Shown here: one piece after another, positions 1-7,202 of the stretch | How positions within the stretch are numbered: the stretch's first letter is position 1 | Layout: every line of letters begins with the position of its first letter | From: an uncultured Lentisphaeria bacterium | Lineage (GTDB): Bacteria > Verrucomicrobiota > Lentisphaeria > Victivallales > Victivallaceae | Direction of reading: 5' to 3' | Assembly: GCA_903821255.1 (NCBI GenBank) | Contig: CAIJKT010000089.1 | Coordinates: forward strand, 1 to 8,600 | Length of the DNA stretch: 8,600 nucleotides | Notes under the pieces: generated by a model | Databases searched by the model: none | Told to the model about the DNA's origin: nothing | The model's input: only the letters and a program-made list of their open reading frames with translations | Program-made: the position numbers and the translations under genes

Positions 1-10
1 CCACTTTTTT

Positions 11-80
11 AATGATACGGCGACCACCGAGATCTACACAGGCGAAGACACTCTTTCCCTACACGACGCTCTTCCGATCT
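11..80 (+). other. Illumina P5/TruSeq adapter contamination (not genomic)
   Basis: Positions 11-39 match the Illumina P5 flow-cell sequence, 40-47 (AGGCGAAG) match the TruSeq HT i5 index I know as D505, and 48-80 match the TruSeq read-1 primer site ending in CTTCCGATCT. The three parts join without error. The six T's at 5-10 fit the oligo-T linker that precedes P5 on the flow cell, and 1-4 are probably read-through noise. The first genomic base is therefore 81, the end of a library fragment. Any reading frame or hit reaching into 1-80 is artefact. The index identity is from memory; the adapter identity is certain. Confidence 0.99.
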
Positions 81-170
81 AAAGAAGCAGCCAGAAGTCA
101 ATATTTAAGGATTGCAATCCGCAAAAAAGGTTATATTTTAGGATTTAAAGCAATAAATATGCGGAATTAA
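81..170 (+). CDS. Possible 3' end of a gene truncated by the contig end
   Basis: Directly after the adapter the first frame stays open for 29 codons and ends in TAA at 168-170. The other two forward frames close sooner. The peptide is basic and ends in GFKAINMRN, which looks like a plausible C-terminus, but I do not recognise a family. The 5' part of the gene would lie off the contig. An open run of this length in AT-rich DNA can occur by chance, so this is a weak call; 81-170 may simply be intergenic. Confidence 0.3.
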   Translation, partial: KEAARSQYLRIAIRKKGYILGFKAINMRN

Positions 171-697
171 CGAATATGATTATCAAGCGGGAACCCGAAA
201 AGCAAACCGCATATCCCGAAGTCTTTCAGTTCCGCTTATCCTGAAGCGAAGCCCGGCTTGATAACTCCGGACAACTATGATGAGTTGCTGCTGCCCTGAC
301 TTGAACTATCGAGGATTATGATTTTATTTTTATCACGGAACACGCGGAAAAACACGGAAGGAAGCACCTGGACTACTTCGGGGCAAAGTCTGCGCTGGGC
401 ATATTCTCGCACGGAGACACTAAGGCACGAAGAGAAGGATAATCCCGGGGAGATAAAACTTGCCATTGCCTTTTCCTCTAAAAACAATGGCAGGTTTTAC
501 TTTTCTTTGCGCCTTTGTGAGAGATAATGGAAGGAAGCACCTGAATTCAGGGTCATTCCGGTATTCCGCGGTTACAACAGCAATTTTTAGCGCCCCGGTT
601 GATTCATGATTTTTACGGGGTAAATTAGGAAGCATTGACAGAAACGATGCGGCTGAGGGAATTGCCGGTATAGGTACAGAAATCAGATTGGAGTTTA
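171..697. other. Intergenic region without a convincing gene
   Basis: I find no supported gene in this 527-bp stretch. It contains an imperfect inverted repeat (180-191 against 252-264, 12 pairs with one bulge), purine-rich runs of the CACGGA type near 334-357 and 409-414, and the palindrome with flanking direct repeats described separately. The open frames here either lack a start codon and Shine-Dalgarno site (for example 180-299 and 610-783) or follow the repeats (318-527). It could be an old gene graveyard or a repeat-rich spacer. A weak TTGATT-16-TAAATT promoter-like pair lies at 599-626. Confidence 0.6.
356..543. repeat. Imperfect palindrome flanked by 15-bp direct repeats
   Basis: The 15-mer GGAAGGAAGCACCTG occurs exactly at 356-370 and again at 529-543. 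Between the copies is a two-part inverted repeat. The outer arms 418-437 and 500-519 pair at 16 of 20 positions. The inner arms 455-468 and 485-498 pair at all 14 positions, counting one G-T wobble, around a 16-nt loop. The layout resembles a small non-autonomous palindromic element, or a transcribed hairpin with duplicated flanks. No transposase or coding capacity is seen, and whether it is multicopy cannot be told from this window. Confidence 0.55.
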
Positions 698-1846
698 ATG
701 ATGGAAATTCGTTTTATATTGCTGTTATTTATGACCGCGGCTTCGATGATTTTACAAACTTCGTGCGTGTCTCCAAAATCTGAAGCCGACTATTTAAAAA
801 GCGGAAACGCATATTTACTTCTAAAACAATACGACAAGGCCATTCAAGACTATTCTAAGTCCATTGAGTTGAAGCCGGACGCAAAAGTATATTATAATCG
901 CGGCGATGCATATTTTAAACTTGAGCAATATGACAAAGCTATTCAAGACTACGCCAAAGCGATTGATTTGAAAGCCGATTACGCGGAAGTATATAATGAC
1001 CGTGGCTGCGCTTATTATAACCTGAAGCAATACACTAAAGCCATTCAGGACTATACCAAGGCGATTGATTTAAACGCCGATTACGCGGAAGTATATTATA
1101 ATCGCGGCAATGCACATTTTTTGCTGAAACAATATGACAAAGCAATCATGGACTATTCTAAAGCTATCGAATTGAACCCGGATGATGCAAAGGCGTATTA
1201 TAATCGCGGCAACGCATATTATGCCCTGAAACAATATGACAAAGCCATTCATGATTATCCCAAAGTTATCGAATTAAAACCGGATGATGCGGACGCATAT
1301 TATGGCCGCGCCGCTACATATGCAGAACTAAAACAGTACGACAAGGCTGTTCAGGATTTTTCCAAGGCGATTGAATTAAAATCTGATTATGCGAATGCGT
1401 ATTGTGCTCGCGGAATCGCATATTCTGAACTGAAGCTGTATGACAAAGCCAGCCTGGACTTTTCTAAAGCAACCGAGCTGAAGCCGGATGACGGCGAAAT
1501 ATATTCAAGCATTTTAGAAACAAGCATTATTGCCGCCAAACCGGAACAGTTCAAGCAATGGCTTAAGCGATTAGAGGCGGCGATTCCGGATGGCAAATTA
1601 TCCAAAGGGGACTTGATCATCAAGCTTTATCTGGTCTGCCTGAATAAATGTGTGCTGAATGAGCCGCGGACGGAGATTGAACAACGGCTGGACGCATTGC
1701 TCAAGGAAAAGATTGAATTGAACTGGTCTTTTGATTTGACCGATGAATGGCTGAGTGACCCGAAAAACGGGTTGACGCCGGAGCAGGTCAAATACATTCG
1801 CGATTTAACCGAAAATGTCAAAGCGACGCAGAAGAATTTGAAATGA
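698..1846 (+). CDS. TPR-repeat lipoprotein
   Basis: A 382-residue protein. The N-terminus has a short charged stretch, a hydrophobic core (about residues 7-19) and LQTSC with Cys23, a slightly imperfect lipobox with Leu at -4, so it is probably a lipidated envelope protein. Residues 28-265 are seven consecutive 34-residue tetratricopeptide repeats (consensus with NRGNAY, LKQYDKAI and KAIELKPD), which form a helical scaffold for protein-protein contacts. An eighth degenerate unit and an unrecognised helical C-terminal segment (about 300-382) follow. Two start codons are adjacent: GGAG at 690-693 is 4 nt from ATG 698 and 7 nt from ATG 701, so the second is the better start. The gene is AT-richer than its neighbours and stands alone. 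The fold is certain; the partner and role are unknown. Confidence 0.93.
   Translation: MMEIRFILLLFMTAASMILQTSCVSPKSEADYLKSGNAYLLLKQYDKAIQDYSKSIELKPDAKVYYNRGDAYFKLEQYDKAIQDYAKAIDLKADYAEVYNDRGCAYYNLKQYTKAIQDYTKAIDLNADYAEVYYNRGNAHFLLKQYDKAIMDYSKAIELNPDDAKAYYNRGNAYYALKQYDKAIHDYPKVIELKPDDADAYYGRAATYAELKQYDKAVQDFSKAIELKSDYANAYCARGIAYSELKLYDKASLDFSKATELKPDDGEIYSSILETSIIAAKPEQFKQWLKRLEAAIPDGKLSKGDLIIKLYLVCLNKCVLNEPRTEIEQRLDALLKEKIELNWSFDLTDEWLSDPKNGLTPEQVKYIRDLTENVKATQKNLK
779..1492 (+). repeat. Seven tandem 102-bp TPR-coding repeats
   Basis: The seven TPR units correspond to seven direct DNA repeats of exactly 102 bp (714 bp in all), with no insertion or deletion between units. Neighbouring units share long identical stretches: 974-994 and 1076-1096 are the same 21 bases, 102 bp apart. 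This suggests recent duplication of one unit and makes the array prone to copy-number change or assembly collapse. Confidence 0.9.
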
Positions 1847-1878
1847 ATGGATGAAAATGGAGTAAATCCGGTTATTTA

Positions 1879-1910
1879 ACAGGGATGTACAGGATGCACA
1901 GGATTTACAG
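1879..1910 (+). repeat. Short 9-bp tandem repeat (ACAGGAT type)
   Basis: Three and a half imperfect units start at 1879, 1889, 1898 and 1907 with the core ACAG(G)GAT; the first unit is 10 bp long. It lies about 30 bp after the TPR gene stop. Similar ACAGGAT strings are familiar to me from intergenic regions of several bacterial phyla, but their function is not established. No GC-rich terminator hairpin is seen between the TPR gene and the next gene. Confidence 0.6.
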
Positions 1911-1996
1911 TTCCTTAAATTCTAATTCCGCTGCGGGTGAAGTCCATTCAAATAAATCGCGGGGATATATTTTTTCATAGCACTCGCATTGTTTAA

Positions 1997-2018
1997 TGTA
2001 GAGATATATATTTCTACA
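1997..2018. promoter_or_regulatory. Near-perfect 22-bp palindrome, possible operator
   Basis: The sequence from TGTAGA to TCTACA is self-complementary at 10 of 11 pairs, with the remaining pair G-T. It lies 48 bp upstream of the preferred start of the phosphoesterase fusion (2066) and 9 bp upstream of the alternative ATG at 2027. A TTTAAT at 1992-1997 could be a -10 box, which would put transcription initiation inside the palindrome, but no good -35 partner is visible. It could be a dimeric regulator site or an AT-rich hairpin in the leader. Confidence 0.4.
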
Positions 2019-2065
2019 GTCGCAAGATGATGTATTTGCGGAAAAATAACCTGAAAAGATTATCC

Positions 2066-3541
2066 ATGTCAGTAAAAATAGCAATTATAACAGATTTGCA
2101 TTTCAGCAACAACCCGGTGGAGGATTGTCCGCTGCGCAAGGGGGAACTGGCTGACGTGCTGCTGCTGCGGGCGGTTCACCGGCTGAACCGCTGGATTCAG
2201 CCGGACGTCACCTTCATCGGCGGCGACCTGATTAACGACCCCGGTTCGCCCGACGCGGAAGATCTGCTTTTCTTTCTCAAATCGTCGCTGGAGCTGCTGG
2301 AATCTGAAACTGTCATCATCCCCGGCAATCACGATCTGCCGCCGGAAGTTTTTTACAGGACATTCGACCGGCCCGCAGATATGATTGAAGTAAAAGGGGT
2401 GAGGTTTCTGCCTTTCCTCGATCCGGAGGAACCCGGCTACAATGCCAGGCGCGAGCAGCGCGATCTGGACCGGATGCGCGCGGCCAGGGCCGGATTTGAC
2501 GGCCAGATCGTGTCACTCCAGCATGTGCCGCTGTTTCCGCCGGAAGCGGACTGTTCGCCGTTCAACTACACCAATGCGCCGGAAATCGTCAAAGTGATGG
2601 ATGAATGCGGAATCGCGCTGTCGCTGTCGGGACATTTTCATGATGGTTTTGCGCCGCTGAAATGGCGGAACAGCACCTTTATCACTGCGCCGGCGCTCTG
2701 CGAAGCGCCGTTCCGGTTCTGCGTGGTTGAACTGGAAAGCGACGGGAGCGTTAAAGTGGAAACGCATCAACTGAGTCTGCCGGCCAATACGCATCTAACC
2801 GATTTTCATGTTCACACCCGGCTGGCTTACTGCAATGAAAATATGAAAATGCCCAAAGCGCTTCAGCTCGGTCAGAGTTTCGGGCTGGGCGCAATGGGAT
2901 TCGCGGAGCATTCGTCGCATCTTTATTTCAGCCGCGACGCCTACGATGCGAAAAAGTTCTACTGGGACGGCATAAACTCGCCATTGATCTGCGACAATAC
3001 CGAAGACTATTTTTCGCTGTATAAAATGTATGCCAATGATTTCAGTTATCTCGGCATGGAAATAGATGTTGACCGCGGCGGGGTTCCGGTGATTAATCCG
3101 GAGCTTTATCCGCGGCTTGATTTCAGGATCGGTTCGGTGCATTATATGAAGTCGATCCTTGACGCGGCGAAGCGTGAAAATGAATTCATGTATCTCTGCA
3201 ATTCGATGATCAAATCCGGCATTGACATTCTCGCGCACCCGTTCCGCATTTTCCGGCGAAGCGGCATGGAGGCTCCGCCTCACCTGTTCGCGCCGCTGGC
3301 GGCGCTGCTGAAGGAGAATGGCGTTGCCGCGGAAATAAATTTTCATACGAATGAACCGCCGCTGGAATTTGCAAGGCAGTGCCTGGAGAGCGGCGTGACG
3401 CTGGCTTTCGGCAGCGACGCGCACAATCTTTACGAGGTGGGCGAATTTTATCCGCATCTCAAGCTGCTTGAAGCCGCCGGCTTCAACGGTTCGTTTGAAG
3501 ACATATTATTAACGCCGGGGCCGAGAGCCGCGGCGCAATGA
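2066..3541 (+). CDS. Metallophosphoesterase-PHP domain fusion protein
   Basis: A 491-residue cytosolic protein with two different metal-dependent phosphoesterase domains. Residues 1-235 are a calcineurin-like metallophosphoesterase: TDLH (Asp10, His12), GGDLIND (Asp54), GNHD (Asn88, His89), QHVP (His153) and GHFH (189-192), the complete dinuclear metal set. Residues 244-491 are a PHP domain of histidinol-phosphatase type: HVH (248, 250), EH (281-282), EID (332-334), His359, AHPFR (His391) and SDAH (Asp451, His453), also complete. The frame also opens at ATG 2027. I prefer ATG 2066 because it gives MSVKIAIITDLH, the usual start of the family, and the 13 extra codons are AT-rich like the gap; neither start has a good Shine-Dalgarno site. 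Both domains should be active, but the substrate (a nucleotide or sugar phosphate is possible) is unknown. The protease gene follows after 31 bp, probably in the same operon. Confidence 0.92.
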   Translation: MSVKIAIITDLHFSNNPVEDCPLRKGELADVLLLRAVHRLNRWIQPDVTFIGGDLINDPGSPDAEDLLFFLKSSLELLESETVIIPGNHDLPPEVFYRTFDRPADMIEVKGVRFLPFLDPEEPGYNARREQRDLDRMRAARAGFDGQIVSLQHVPLFPPEADCSPFNYTNAPEIVKVMDECGIALSLSGHFHDGFAPLKWRNSTFITAPALCEAPFRFCVVELESDGSVKVETHQLSLPANTHLTDFHVHTRLAYCNENMKMPKALQLGQSFGLGAMGFAEHSSHLYFSRDAYDAKKFYWDGINSPLICDNTEDYFSLYKMYANDFSYLGMEIDVDRGGVPVINPELYPRLDFRIGSVHYMKSILDAAKRENEFMYLCNSMIKSGIDILAHPFRIFRRSGMEAPPHLFAPLAALLKENGVAAEINFHTNEPPLEFARQCLESGVTLAFGSDAHNLYEVGEFYPHLKLLEAAGFNGSFEDILLTPGPRAAAQ

Positions 3542-3572
3542 AACAGATTACTTAACTCAGGGTGAGGAAGAT

Positions 3573-4883
3573 ATGAAACGGAATATGAAACGAGGCTGGC
3601 TGAACCTTTTAATGCTCGTATCGGTATTTGCCGGCCACACGCTTGCCGGGCAGACTGAAACGTCAACGGCGGACACAAGCGCGCCGGCCAGGCAGGAGAA
3701 GTCCATCGACATCAACGACGAAGGCTATAATTCCGTGACGCTGATGATGACGGTAATCGAGCTTCTGCGCAAATATTATGTGGACAAGGATAAAGTGAAA
3801 TACGAGAAACTGGTGTCCGGCGCACTGAAGGGAATACTCAGCGAACTGGACCCCTTCTGCGTTTATGAATCGCCGGCCGTGCACCGTCAGACCGAACAGA
3901 AATTCAGCGGCAAGCTGGTGGGCGTGGGAATCGTTGTCATGAAAGCCCAGGACGGCAGCATCAGGGTCGTGGCCCCTTCCGGCGATGATTCCCCCGGCTT
4001 CAAGGCCGGAATCCAGCCGGATGACCTGATCACCCAGATCGACGGCAAGAAGACCGCGACGATGAGCATTGAAGAATGCGTGACCATGATGCAGGGGCAG
4101 CCGGGAACGAAAATCACTTTGACCATATTCCGGAAATCCACCGGCAAAATCCTGACGTTTGTGTTTAACCGGAGTGAAATCCGGACCAGCCCGGTGCCGT
4201 TCAACGGCGTGAAAGTGCTTAACGGCGATATCGGCTACATCCGGCTGTCGCTGTTTTCCGCTGAAACCGGTCCGGCCATGGACAAGGCGCTGGAAGTACT
4301 GGAAAAGCAGAAGATCAAAGGGATAATCCTCGATCTGCGGTATAATCCGGGCGGTCTGCTCGGCGCGGCGGTTGATGTCTGCAGCAGATTCATCAAGGAG
4401 GGCGAACTGGTCATCTACACGGAAGGCCGGGAGAAAAGCGACCGCGTGAATATAAATGCCCTGAAATGCCGCAAGGATCTGGATATCCCGATTGTCATTC
4501 TGGTCAATAATTACAGCGCCAGCGGTTCCGAAATCGTCGCTGGCTGCCTGAAAGATCATAAGCGGGCCGTGCTGGTCGGCACTAAAACCTACGGCAAGGG
4601 TTCAGTCCAGCGCATTCAGCCGCTGCCGAACGGCGGAGCCATCCGGTTTACCATCGCCCATTATTACACCCCCAGCGCCAGACTTATTGACGGCAAGGGA
4701 ATTGAACCTGATATTGACGTGCCCATCCCGTATAATGACTCGCTGCAGATGTCGCAGCAGCTTGCCATCTATCCCGGGGAAATCAGACCGGATAAACCGG
4801 CCGCCATAACCGACGTGGAATTGCTGCGGGCGACCCAGATCCTTGAGGGAATAATCCGTTTCAACGCCTCCCGGACGGAATAG
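3573..4883 (+). CDS. S41 family C-terminal processing protease with PDZ domain
   Basis: A 436-residue secreted serine protease of the CtpA/Prc family, which degrades or trims proteins in the periplasm from exposed C-termini. A signal peptide (basic start, hydrophobic core about 9-20, likely cleavage after Ala25) is followed by an N-terminal helical region (about 45-105), a PDZ domain (about 110-195) that recognises C-termini, and the S41 catalytic domain (about 200-395). NNYSASGSE carries the expected nucleophile Ser317, and the general base Lys342 lies in YGKGSVQ exactly 25 residues later, the spacing known for E. coli Prc. The oxyanion-region motif LDLRYNPGG is at 254-262. The length is normal for bacterial CtpA and much shorter than Prc. 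GAGG at 3564-3567 is 5 nt from the ATG. The 31-bp gap suggests co-transcription with the upstream phosphoesterase gene. Confidence 0.96.
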   Translation: MKRNMKRGWLNLLMLVSVFAGHTLAGQTETSTADTSAPARQEKSIDINDEGYNSVTLMMTVIELLRKYYVDKDKVKYEKLVSGALKGILSELDPFCVYESPAVHRQTEQKFSGKLVGVGIVVMKAQDGSIRVVAPSGDDSPGFKAGIQPDDLITQIDGKKTATMSIEECVTMMQGQPGTKITLTIFRKSTGKILTFVFNRSEIRTSPVPFNGVKVLNGDIGYIRLSLFSAETGPAMDKALEVLEKQKIKGIILDLRYNPGGLLGAAVDVCSRFIKEGELVIYTEGREKSDRVNINALKCRKDLDIPIVILVNNYSASGSEIVAGCLKDHKRAVLVGTKTYGKGSVQRIQPLPNGGAIRFTIAHYYTPSARLIDGKGIEPDIDVPIPYNDSLQMSQQLAIYPGEIRPDKPAAITDVELLRATQILEGIIRFNASRTE

Positions 4884-4885
4884 CG

Positions 4886-4914
4886 GGAACCGCTGGATTA
4901 TCGGTTTTAACATA
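4886..4914 (+). terminator. Weak candidate terminator after the protease gene
   Basis: Three bases after the stop codon, 4888-4892 (AACCG) can pair with 4902-4906 (CGGTT), extendable by two G-T pairs, around a 9-nt loop. It is followed by TTT and, after AACATAC, five further T's. The stem is short, so this is only a candidate. Confidence 0.25.
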
Positions 4915-5007
4915 CTTTTTGATCAGATGCGGCAATGAAATTCATCATGGGCAATTGCATTGTTTGCATTTCCTGTAAAAATGTGTTGTTGAGCCGCTGA
5001 ATTTATG

Positions 5008-5036
5008 TTGACAAAACAGCTTTTTTGATTTATTTT
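5008..5036 (+). promoter_or_regulatory. Sigma70-type promoter for the histidine kinase gene
   Basis: A perfect -35 TTGACA (5008-5013) is followed by a 17-bp spacer and the -10-like TATTTT (5031-5036, four of six matches to TATAAT). Initiation near 5043 would give a leader of about 120 nt before the ATG at 5167. The leader contains two copies of TTTCTATTAAA at 5045-5055 and 5072-5082. Confidence 0.6.
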
Positions 5037-5166
5037 ATGGTATATTTCTATTAAAGGATGAAATATAGATTTTTCTATTAAAATTTTAACTGATATGCCA
5101 ATATCAGGGGTGCTTTCAACGAAGGTTCAGATTTCTAAAATAAACCCTTAAACCCAAAGATAGATT

Positions 5167-7062
5167 ATGTTTCATGAAATGATCTACAGTCTGAAAAGCT
5201 GTATCGCGGTATATACCTACGTCTCCGACAGTGATGATTTTATTATCAAGGACTTTGCAGTTAAAGGGCATGATGTTTCATCTTTCGATTACTCAAGCGC
5301 GCACCATGTAATCGGGAAAAATGTTTATGAACTGTACCCTGCCATGAGGGACTCAGACGGGGATGTGATGCTGCGGGCGGTTCTGGCCGATGGGATTCCC
5401 CGTGATTGCTACTGCTCCGTCAGGAGCGAGGAAAAAGGCGAATGCTTCTATAAGAATTTTGTGTACCGGGTGAGTCCCTGCGAACTTGTAATCACGTTCG
5501 ATAATATAACGCGTCATGTAAGAACGGAACAATCCCTCAAGACCGTTGAAACCAGGTATTGCGGCATCGTTGAAAATCTGCCGCTGCTGATCTGCCATTT
5601 TCTTCCGGAAACTTGGAGAACAACCTATGCCAATCCGGAATTCTTCAGATACTACAATCTCAAGGACAGGGAAATGTCCGGCATAAATTTTCTGCTGGTA
5701 ATGCCGGAACCGGAAAGAGCGAAAATCATCGCCCACTGTTCCGCGTTAAGTCCGGAAAAACCGGTTGAGACATTTGAATTCGCCTTCAGCGCCGGAGAAG
5801 TCGCCAGAATTCTGTGCTGGACCTTCCAGGCCATTTTCGACAAGAACGGTAAAATACAGGAATTTCAGGGCGTCGGCCAGGATATCACGGAAGCCAGAAA
5901 CCATGCGGAAAAACTTTCAAAAGCGCTGAAAAAGGCGGAAGAAAATGACCGTTTGAAGATGGCATTCATGCACAATATTTCCCACGAGATCCGGACGCCG
6001 CTTAACGGCATAATGGGTTTCGCCGACTTGCTGAATACGCCGGACCTGACAGACGTCCAGCGCCAGAACTATACGAAGATTATAATTGACAGCAGCAACA
6101 AACTGCTGACGATCTTCAACGATCTGCTCAGCATTTCAACACTTCAGACCAAACAGGAAACGGTGAATGAGTCCAGCGTCCAGCTCAACAAGGTACTGCT
6201 GGATATCCTGACGTTTTACAATCCGTCCGCAGTCAAGAAGGGAATAGATTTGTCATTCAGCCGGCGGCTGCCGGATGACCAGGCCGAAGTCTATGCCGAT
6301 GATTTAAAACTGCAGCATATCCTGAAGAATATCCTGAGCAATGCGATTAAATTCACCTCCTGCGGGACAATCGAGTTCGGTTATTCGCTGAAAGGCGATT
6401 TTCTGGAATTTTTCATCAAAGATACAGGAATTGGCATAGATGAAAAGTTTCATTCCAGAATCTTTGGAGAATTCTGCCATGCGGATACTTCCGTCGGCAG
6501 AAAATACGGCGGCACCGGGCTGGGCCTTTCGATCTCCAAAGGCTATGTCGAACTGCTTGGCGGGAAAATATGGGTCAAATCAACTCCGGACGTCGGCTCT
6601 GTATTCTATTTCACGATTCCGTTCAAACCGCTCAAGTTCATTTCCAGCGCCGCGTATCTCCGCTATGAAACCCTGAACAGGCTGGACGGCGCAAAAGTCC
6701 TGATTGCGGAAGACGAAGAACTGTGCTATTTCTATTTGAAGGAAATATTCCGCACTTTCTGCCCTGTCCTGCTTCATGCGTCAAATGGCAGCGAAGCCGT
6801 GGAAATATGCCGGAACAATCCGGATATCGTCCTGGCGGTGATGGATCTGAAGATGCCGGTCATGGACGGTTTTAAAGCGGTGGAGGAAATCAAGAAGTTC
6901 CGTCCGCAACTGCCGGTTATCGCCGAGACGGCTTATGCCTTTCAGGCAGATATTGATAAAGCCTTTGCCGCCGGGTGTGACGACTACATAACCAAACCGG
7001 TCAAGCGGTCTATCCTGCTGGAAAAAATCGTGGACCTCCTGAGCAAGGCGGATTCGCAGTAA
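5167..7062 (+). CDS. Soluble PAS-PAS hybrid sensor histidine kinase/response regulator
   Basis: A 631-residue signalling protein with no membrane segment, so probably a cytoplasmic sensor. Residues 1-115 look like a divergent PAS-like sensor; 125-243 are a PAS domain ending in the typical GVGQDIT. A short coiled linker leads to HisKA with phospho-acceptor His273 in NISHEIRTPLNG. The HATPase domain has the N box (Asn392 in SNAIKFT), G1 (DTGIGID, 419-425), F box (RIFGEF) and G2 (GGTGLGLSI, 448-456). The C-terminal receiver (about 508-628) has the acidic pair Glu515/Asp516, acceptor Asp560 in MDLKMPVMDG, Thr588 and Lys610. All catalytic residues are present, so autophosphorylation and transfer to Asp560 are expected. 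There is no output domain, so a phosphotransfer protein or separate regulator must act downstream; none is nearby. The ATG lacks a clear Shine-Dalgarno site. The signal sensed is unknown. Confidence 0.95.
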   Translation: MFHEMIYSLKSCIAVYTYVSDSDDFIIKDFAVKGHDVSSFDYSSAHHVIGKNVYELYPAMRDSDGDVMLRAVLADGIPRDCYCSVRSEEKGECFYKNFVYRVSPCELVITFDNITRHVRTEQSLKTVETRYCGIVENLPLLICHFLPETWRTTYANPEFFRYYNLKDREMSGINFLLVMPEPERAKIIAHCSALSPEKPVETFEFAFSAGEVARILCWTFQAIFDKNGKIQEFQGVGQDITEARNHAEKLSKALKKAEENDRLKMAFMHNISHEIRTPLNGIMGFADLLNTPDLTDVQRQNYTKIIIDSSNKLLTIFNDLLSISTLQTKQETVNESSVQLNKVLLDILTFYNPSAVKKGIDLSFSRRLPDDQAEVYADDLKLQHILKNILSNAIKFTSCGTIEFGYSLKGDFLEFFIKDTGIGIDEKFHSRIFGEFCHADTSVGRKYGGTGLGLSISKGYVELLGGKIWVKSTPDVGSVFYFTIPFKPLKFISSAAYLRYETLNRLDGAKVLIAEDEELCYFYLKEIFRTFCPVLLHASNGSEAVEICRNNPDIVLAVMDLKMPVMDGFKAVEEIKKFRPQLPVIAETAYAFQADIDKAFAAGCDDYITKPVKRSILLEKIVDLLSKADSQ

Positions 7063-7171
7063 CCGTCAGTTCTGTTTAACTGTTTCATGCACATTAAGAA
7101 CGGGAATTCCGTCTGAAACGCCGCGCCCCCATATCTTTTGCCGCTATTTATGCCTCAAATGCAAAAAATAG

Positions 7172-7200
7172 TGGAAATTTTATTTTTTATATGTTATAAT
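7172..7200 (+). promoter_or_regulatory. Extended -10 promoter for the small gene
   Basis: A perfect TATAAT at 7195-7200 is preceded by TG at 7192-7193 in the extended -10 position. TGGAAA at 7172-7177, 17 bp upstream, matches four of six -35 bases. Initiation near 7207 would give a leader of about 80 nt before the ATG at 7289. Confidence 0.7.
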
Positions 7201-7202
7201 CA

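Noticed and set aside
318..527. A 69-codon forward frame across the palindrome
   Set aside because: No Shine-Dalgarno site, low-complexity composition, and most of it runs through the repeat and hairpin, so I treat it as non-coding.
779..1492. A CRISPR-like or satellite repeat array
   Set aside because: The regular 102-bp period encodes in-frame 34-residue TPR units with typical residues at each position; it is a coding repeat.
2795..3457. A 220-codon open frame on the minus strand
   Set aside because: It is antisense to the PHP half of the fusion protein, has no recognisable domain and shows shadow-like composition.
3663..4559. A 298-codon open frame on the minus strand
   Set aside because: It is opposite the S41 protease gene, whose catalytic residues and PDZ domain are unmistakable. 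The minus-strand translation is rich in His, Arg and Gln, typical of the antisense of a GC-rich gene.
4935..5000. A 21-codon frame with three clustered cysteines (CIVCISC)
   Set aside because: No Shine-Dalgarno site and very short; the cysteines arise from a T/G-rich stretch. It also ends just before the kinase promoter.
7067..7119. Hairpins after the kinase gene (CAGTT/AACTG, and GTTTCA/TGAAAC enclosing ACGG/CCGT) as terminators
   Set aside because: The stems are short and not GC-rich, and no T-run follows, so they do not support a terminator call.
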